64,000 nucleotides of DNA from Candidatus Pullichristensenella stercorigallinarum (lineage in GTDB: Bacteria > Bacillota > Clostridia > Christensenellales > Aristaeellaceae): assembly GCA_018712945.1 (NCBI GenBank), contig DVFZ01000070.1, positions 1-64,000 on the forward strand, read 5' to 3'. The notes below the pieces were generated by a model that was not told the DNA's origin, made no database searches, and was given only the letters and a program-made list of their open reading frames with translations. This document shows, piece after piece, positions 60,262 through 64,000 of this stretch. Position numbers and translations under genes: made by a program. Position 1 is the first letter of the stretch; every line of letters begins with the position of its first letter.

Positions 60262-60474
60262 ATGATGCCTCTGGGAATGGCGAGCGTTGGGGATACCAAC
60301 ACCATTCGCAAAATCACCGGCCGTGACGAGGTGCGGCAGCATCTGGCGGAGCTGGGCTTTGTCGTCGGCGCAGAGGTGACGGTTGTCAGCGAGATGGGCG
60401 GCAATATGATCCTTTCCATTAAGGACAGCCGCATCGCGCTGGACAAGACCATGGCCATGCGCATCATGGTTTGA
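60262..60474 (+). CDS. feoA: FeoA-domain protein (first copy)
   Basis: 70 residues, an SH3-like FeoA domain: 'VGDTNTIRKITGRDEVRQHL', 'AELGFVVGAEVTVVSEMGGN', 'MILSIKDSRIALDKTMAMRI'. FeoA supports FeoB ferrous iron uptake at the cytoplasmic side. GAAGGGGGAAG precedes the ATG at 60262; ATG at 60265 is possible. Confidence 0.92.
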   Translation: MMPLGMASVGDTNTIRKITGRDEVRQHLAELGFVVGAEVTVVSEMGGNMILSIKDSRIALDKTMAMRIMV

Positions 60475-60518
60475 ACCCGGCAAGACGCCGAACAAACAAA
60501 AAAGGAAGGGAACGCTGC

Positions 60519-60740
60519 ATGAAGACACTCAGGGATGTCAAAATTGGTCAGACGGCCGTCATCAAGCGGCTCCACGGCGAAGGCGCGCTCAAACGCCGCA
60601 TCATGGACATGGGGCTGACGAAGGGAACAGAGGTGTACGTGCGCAAGGTAGCCCCGCTGGGCGACCCGTTGGAACTGACGGTGCGCGGCTATGAACTGAG
60701 CGTGCGCAAGGCCGACGCCGAGCTGATCGAGGTGGAGTAA
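60519..60740 (+). CDS. feoA: FeoA-domain protein (second copy)
   Basis: 73 residues: 'LRDVKIGQTAVIKRLHGEGA', 'LKRRIMDMGLTKGTEVYVRK', 'GDPLELTVRGYELSVRKADA'. It keeps the RRxxDMG block typical of FeoA, which the first copy has as 'RQHLAELG'. Tandem divergent FeoA genes ahead of feoB are common in Clostridia. AAGGAAGGG precedes the ATG at 60519. Confidence 0.93.
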   Translation: MKTLRDVKIGQTAVIKRLHGEGALKRRIMDMGLTKGTEVYVRKVAPLGDPLELTVRGYELSVRKADAELIEVE

Positions 60741-60765
60741 CGCCCGCCTTTGATTTTGCCCGAAA

Positions 60766-60781
60766 GTTAGATATCGCTAAC
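60766..60781 (+). promoter_or_regulatory. DtxR-like inverted repeat directly before feoB
   Basis: GTTAG-ATATCG-CTAAC, in the 61-base gap between the second feoA and feoB. No promoter hexamers were seen next to it. Confidence 0.45.
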
Positions 60782-60801
60782 ATTTGAAGGAGGAACCGGG
60801 A

Positions 60802-63201
60802 ATGGCGATCAGAATTGCCCTGGCGGGCAACCCGAACTGTGGCAAAACAACCATGTTCAACGATCTCACCGGCCTGAACCAGTATGTGGGCAACTGGCCG
60901 GGCGTCACCGTTGAAAAGAAGGAAGGACGTTTGAAGGGCGCGGACGACGTCATCATCCAGGACTTGCCGGGCATTTACAGCCTCTCCCCCTATACGCTGG
61001 AAGAAGTTGTGGCCCGCGGCTACCTGGTCAACGAAAAGCCGGACGCGATTTTGAACATCGTGGACGCCACCAACATCGAGCGCAACCTCTACCTGACCAC
61101 GCAGCTTGCCGAACTGGGCATCCCCATGGTGATTGCGCTGAACATGATCGACGTCACCCGCAAAAACGGCGACGTAATCCAGCTGAAAAAGCTGGGCGAG
61201 GCGCTGGGCTGCGAAGTGGTGGAAACTTCGGCCCTGAAGGGCATGGGCAGCCAGGAGGTGGCCAAAAAGGCGGCGGAGCTGGGGCGCAAGGGCGGTCATC
61301 GCGAAGCGCCGCATGTGTTTGCCGGCAGCGTGGAGCACGCGCTGGCGCACATCGAGGACCTCATCACCCACAAAGACGGCCAGGAGCCGGAGCACCACCA
61401 CCATGCCGACGGCAGCAAACACGCCGGTTCCATCGTCGAGCCGCATCTGGCCCGCTGGTATGCCATCAAGCTGTTTGAGCGCGATGAAAAGGTGCAGCAG
61501 GAACTGAATCTCCCCAAGGGCATTCAGGACGCCATTGAGGAGACCATCAGGAGCTGCGAAAACGAGATGGACGACGACGCCGAATCCATCATCACCAACC
61601 AGCGCTACGCTTACATCAACAAGCTGGTCAATACCTGCGTGAAGAAGGGCAGGCCCAAGGGCTCGCTGACCACCTCGGACAAAATCGACCGCATCGTCAC
61701 CAACCGCTGGCTGGGTCTGCCGATTTTCGTGGTGATTATGTGGTTTGTGTACTGGGTGTCCATCCAGACCATCGGCGATATCGTCACCGGCTTTACCAAC
61801 GACGTGTTCGTGGGCGAATGGATTCAGGCGCCGGTGATGGCGTGGCTCGAGAGCATCGGCACCGCCGGCTGGCTGGTGGGGCTGATTGGCGACGGCATCA
61901 TCGGCGGCGTCGGCGCGGTCATCGGCTTTGTGCCGCAGATGCTGATATTGTTTATCATGCTGGGCATTCTGGAGGACGTCGGCTACATGGCCCGCGTCGC
62001 CTTCATCATGGACCGCATCTTCCGCAAGTTCGGCCTTTCGGGCAAGAGCTTCATCCCGATGCTGATCGGCTCGGGCTGCGGCGTGCCCGGCGTGATGGCC
62101 TCCCGTACCATCGAGCAGGACCGTGACCGCAAGATGACCATCATGACCACCACCTTCATCCCCTGCGGCGCGAAAATGCCCATCGTCGGCCTGATTGCGG
62201 GCGCTCTGTTCGGCAACTCCGGCTGGGTGTCCACGGGCGCGTACTTCATCGGCGTGGCGGCGGTCATCATCAGCGGCATCATGCTCAAAAAGACGAAGAT
62301 GTTTGCCGGCGACCCGGCCCCGTTCGTCATGGAGCTGCCGGCCTATCACGCTCCGGTGGCGGGCAACGTTTTGCGCAGCATGTGGGAGCGCGGCTGGTCG
62401 TTTATCAAGCGCGCCGGCACTGTGATTCTCATCTCCAGCATACTGATCTGGTTTACCTCCAGCTACGGCTGGGCGCCCGCCGCGGTGGAAACCGCCGGGG
62501 CTGAGCCGGCCGTGACCGAAACCGAGGTGGCCGATGCGGCCGCGGCCGATCCTGAAGCGGCGGCCGAAGAAGCGGCGCAGGCTGAAGGCCCCGTGGTGTT
62601 CGGCGCGGTGGAAAACTCCGACGATTCCATTCTCGGCAAGGTGGGCAGCGCTGTGGCCCCTATCTTTGACCCGCTGGGCTTCGGCAACTGGCAATCCACT
62701 GTGGCCACGGTGATGGGCCTGGTGGCCAAGGAAGAAGTGGTCGGCGTGTTCGGCGTACTCTACGGCGTCACCGACGAAGAAGGCGAGGACGCGGCCATGG
62801 GCATCATCGAAGACGAGAATATGAGCAACGAGGAAAAGAGCGATGCGCTCTCCCCCATCGCCCAGAGCTTTGACGAATCCAGCGGCGGCCACGGCCAGCT
62901 GGCGGCCTTCGCCTTCCTGGTTTTCAACCTGCTGTGCGCGCCGTGCTTCGCGGCCATGGGCGCGATCAAGCGTGAGATGAACAACGGCAAGTGGACGGCG
63001 TTCGCCATCGCCTACCAGTGCGTGTTCGCCTATGCCGTCGCCCTGATCGTCTACCAGCTCGGCCTGCTGTTCACCGGCGGCGGCTTCGGCGTCGGCACGG
63101 CGGTCGCCATCGTACTGCTTGCGTTCATCGTCTACATGCTGGTGCGCAAGAACCGCTATGACGAGAGCCACTTCACGCAGAAGGTCAAAGTGGGCGCGTA
63201 A
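60802..63201 (+). CDS. feoB: ferrous iron transporter FeoB
   Basis: 799 residues. N-terminal G domain with 'LAGNPNCGKTTMFNDLTGLN', 'NWPGVTVEKKEGRL', 'DLPGIYSLSPYTLEEVVARG' and 'NMIDVTRK'; a His/Glu-rich linker ('GQEPEHHHHADGSKHAGSIV'); then the polytopic core with two Gate motifs ('GSGCGVPGVMASRTIEQDRD' and 'NLLCAPCFAAMGAIKREMNN'). A 40-residue Ala/Glu-rich insertion ('TEVADAAAADPEAAAEEAAQ') lies in the outer loop before the last helices. It imports Fe2+, here needed for the many Fe-S enzymes. ATG at 60802 after GGAGG. Confidence 0.95.
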   Translation: MAIRIALAGNPNCGKTTMFNDLTGLNQYVGNWPGVTVEKKEGRLKGADDVIIQDLPGIYSLSPYTLEEVVARGYLVNEKPDAILNIVDATNIERNLYLTTQLAELGIPMVIALNMIDVTRKNGDVIQLKKLGEALGCEVVETSALKGMGSQEVAKKAAELGRKGGHREAPHVFAGSVEHALAHIEDLITHKDGQEPEHHHHADGSKHAGSIVEPHLARWYAIKLFERDEKVQQELNLPKGIQDAIEETIRSCENEMDDDAESIITNQRYAYINKLVNTCVKKGRPKGSLTTSDKIDRIVTNRWLGLPIFVVIMWFVYWVSIQTIGDIVTGFTNDVFVGEWIQAPVMAWLESIGTAGWLVGLIGDGIIGGVGAVIGFVPQMLILFIMLGILEDVGYMARVAFIMDRIFRKFGLSGKSFIPMLIGSGCGVPGVMASRTIEQDRDRKMTIMTTTFIPCGAKMPIVGLIAGALFGNSGWVSTGAYFIGVAAVIISGIMLKKTKMFAGDPAPFVMELPAYHAPVAGNVLRSMWERGWSFIKRAGTVILISSILIWFTSSYGWAPAAVETAGAEPAVTETEVADAAAADPEAAAEEAAQAEGPVVFGAVENSDDSILGKVGSAVAPIFDPLGFGNWQSTVATVMGLVAKEEVVGVFGVLYGVTDEEGEDAAMGIIEDENMSNEEKSDALSPIAQSFDESSGGHGQLAAFAFLVFNLLCAPCFAAMGAIKREMNNGKWTAFAIAYQCVFAYAVALIVYQLGLLFTGGGFGVGTAVAIVLLAFIVYMLVRKNRYDESHFTQKVKVGA

Positions 63202-63231
63202 GAACATTCAATACCCGAGGAGGTGCGCAAT

Positions 63232-63381
63232 ATGGCAACGTGGTTAGTCGGCGGCGCATTGGCCGTAATCGTCGGCGCGGTTGTTTTCAAAATGATCCGG
63301 GATAAGCGCGCAGGCAAGGGCGGCTGCAGCTGCAACTGCGCCGGCTGCTCCGGGTGCCACCATCATACGGCGGCAAAGTAA
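63232..63381 (+). CDS. FeoB-associated Cys-rich membrane peptide
   Basis: 49 residues starting MATWLVGGALAVIVGAVVFK (one membrane helix), then a basic stretch and a Cys/His-rich tail with five Cys followed by three His (residues 32-45). It matches the FeoB-associated cysteine-rich family placed right after feoB in many Bacillota, probably a metal-handling accessory. GAGGAGG precedes the ATG at 63232, 30 bases after feoB. Confidence 0.85.
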   Translation: MATWLVGGALAVIVGAVVFKMIRDKRAGKGGCSCNCAGCSGCHHHTAAK

Positions 63382-63400
63382 CCAACCAACGAACTCATAC

Positions 63401-63427
63401 GGCGGGAGGCGCGAAGCGCTTCCCGCC
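63401..63427 (+). terminator. strong hairpin between the Cys-rich peptide and the second regulator
   Basis: Twelve-pair stem GGCGGGAGGCGC/GCGCTTCCCGCC (one G-T pair) with a GAA loop, no T-run; 20 bases after the stop. Confidence 0.55.
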
Positions 63428-63450
63428 TTCCAGAAACGGAGGGTTTGCCC

Positions 63451-63822
63451 ATGCGTTTGACAGACGCGCAGATTCGCTGCCTGCTGGCGCTTTTGTCGCT
63501 GACGCGCTGCGGGGAGGAAATCGCCTCCAAAGACGTTTCCAAGGTACTGGGCGTTTCCCGCCCGTCGGTGCACCGCATGCTGGAAATTCTTGGCAAAACA
63601 GGGCTGACGGAGAAAAAGCCCTACGGCGCAGTGCGCTTGACGCCGGAGGGCATGGGCCTGGCCGAAGCGCTCGAGGCCCGGCGCGACCGGCTGCTTTTGC
63701 TGTTCGTGCGCCGCTTCGGCCTTTCCATGGATCAGGGTGCCCTGGCCGCCACGCTGCTGATCAGCGGCCTGGAGGAAGAAAGCCTCAACCGGCTGGAAGC
63801 GGCGGCGCAGGAAACGACATAG
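63451..63822 (+). CDS. winged-helix metal-dependent-type regulator
   Basis: 123 residues. 'MRLTDAQIRCLLALLSLTRC', 'IASKDVSKVLGVSRPSVHRM' and 'LEILGKTGLTEKKPYGAVRL' form a DtxR/MarR-like winged helix; a short second helical part follows ('GLAEALEARRDRLLLLFVRR'). It lacks most DtxR metal ligands (no ExxCxxEH segment), so it may be a co-regulator rather than a metal sensor. Last gene of the feo locus; ATG at 63451 is about eight bases after GGAGG. Confidence 0.7.
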   Translation: MRLTDAQIRCLLALLSLTRCGEEIASKDVSKVLGVSRPSVHRMLEILGKTGLTEKKPYGAVRLTPEGMGLAEALEARRDRLLLLFVRRFGLSMDQGALAATLLISGLEEESLNRLEAAAQETT

Positions 63823-63844
63823 CGCGCAAATTGCAACTTTTTTG

Positions 63845-63873
63845 CGGCCCGGATGCAGCTCCGGGCCGTTTTT
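63845..63873 (+). terminator. terminator of the feo locus
   Basis: CGGCCCGG/CCGGGCCG with an eight-base loop, followed by TTTTT; 22 bases after the last stop. Confidence 0.92.
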
Positions 63874-63907
63874 GGACGGCGTTTTTTGTTAAATTGCAGG
63901 GAATCAC

Positions 63908-63936
63908 TTGACAGCGCCGCTTTTCGCGCGTATGAT
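63908..63936 (+). promoter_or_regulatory. strong promoter at the right edge
   Basis: TTGACA, 17-base spacer, TATGAT (one mismatch). Confidence 0.8.
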
Positions 63937-63942
63937 AAAGGC

Positions 63943-64000
63943 ACGGCTCGCAGGAGCCGGACGCAATTAGAGGCGCGGCTGTTCATCAGTCACGCGGGGG
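63943..64000 (+). ncRNA. probable lysine riboswitch, 5' part only
   Basis: Starting right after the promoter, the stretch contains TTAGAGGCGCGGCTG then TTCATCAGTCACGCG. The order 'AGAGGCGCG' then 'CATCAGT' fits the 5' side of the lysine (L-box) riboswitch core. The window ends before the other conserved parts, so this rests on a short match. Confidence 0.45.

Noticed and set aside
60601-63207. 868-codon minus-strand open frame opposite feoB
   Set aside because: Antisense shadow of feoB, no start signal and no family motif.

Overview
This window is chromosomal DNA of a strictly anaerobic, fermentative, low-oxygen-tolerance Gram-positive bacterium, most likely a GC-rich member of the Clostridia (a Christensenellales-type gut lineage is my guess, not proven). 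The reasons are the GlgC/GlgD/GlgA glycogen set (GlgD is a Bacillota subunit), PurR next to MurC, clostridial long-form HflX, two [FeFe]-hydrogenases, an Hdr/Flx electron-bifurcation module, strong GGAGG ribosome binding sites and many GTG/TTG starts. I saw no rRNA, tRNA, phage, insertion sequence or CRISPR array.

Layout. 1-6.6 kb (mostly +): a cyclophilin-like protein cut by the window edge, a flavodoxin lipoprotein, a sugar/aminoglycoside-type kinase, a zinc-ribbon membrane protein (-), an ECF sigma factor with its membrane partner, and a secreted protein. 6.6-7.7 kb is non-coding and repeat-rich. 7.7-12.5 kb (-): a hydrogenase operon with a catalytic-type [FeFe]-hydrogenase, a SpoIIE-type phosphatase, a PAS-containing sensory [FeFe]-hydrogenase and a small [2Fe-2S] thioredoxin-fold protein. 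13-17 kb (-): glgC-glgD-glgA. 17.3-24 kb (-): rsmA, a GNAT acetyltransferase, a membrane protein, upp, three tandem M42 peptidases, purR. 24.2-29.9 kb (+): murC, XRE-cupin regulator plus acyl-CoA synthetase, an aminotransferase and a secreted protein.

31.4-42.6 kb (-) is the centrepiece: one long operon reading malate dehydrogenase, fumarase, HdrB, HdrC, HdrA, MvhD/FlxD, FlxC, FlxB, FlxA, fumarate-reductase iron-sulfur subunit and fumarate-reductase flavoprotein. It joins the reductive branch oxaloacetate-malate-fumarate-succinate to a complete NADH-linked Hdr/Flx bifurcation module and has no membrane anchor. I infer a soluble NADH-driven fumarate reductase that could reduce ferredoxin at the same time; the ferredoxin could feed the hydrogenases at 7.7-12 kb.

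43-53.8 kb: an SRAP protein, an FGGY kinase operon ending in a membrane-tethered sigma-like protein, Rrf2-nifS-nifU iron-sulfur assembly, HflX with a JAMM-type motif, a LysR regulator beside divergent sugar isomerase/mutarotase genes, and gpsA. 54-59.3 kb (-): XRE-cupin regulator and potABCD polyamine transport. 59.5-63.8 kb: an iron uptake locus (DtxR-type regulator, feoA-feoA-feoB, a Cys-rich FeoB-associated peptide, a second regulator) with several DtxR-like palindromes. The right edge carries a strong promoter and what looks like the beginning of a lysine riboswitch.

Two dispersed non-coding repeat families stand out: family A (four copies, structured, with compensatory base changes and often flanked by copies of the same hairpin) and family B (two copies of about 145 bp with terminal inverted repeats), nearly all sitting just 3' of minus-strand genes.
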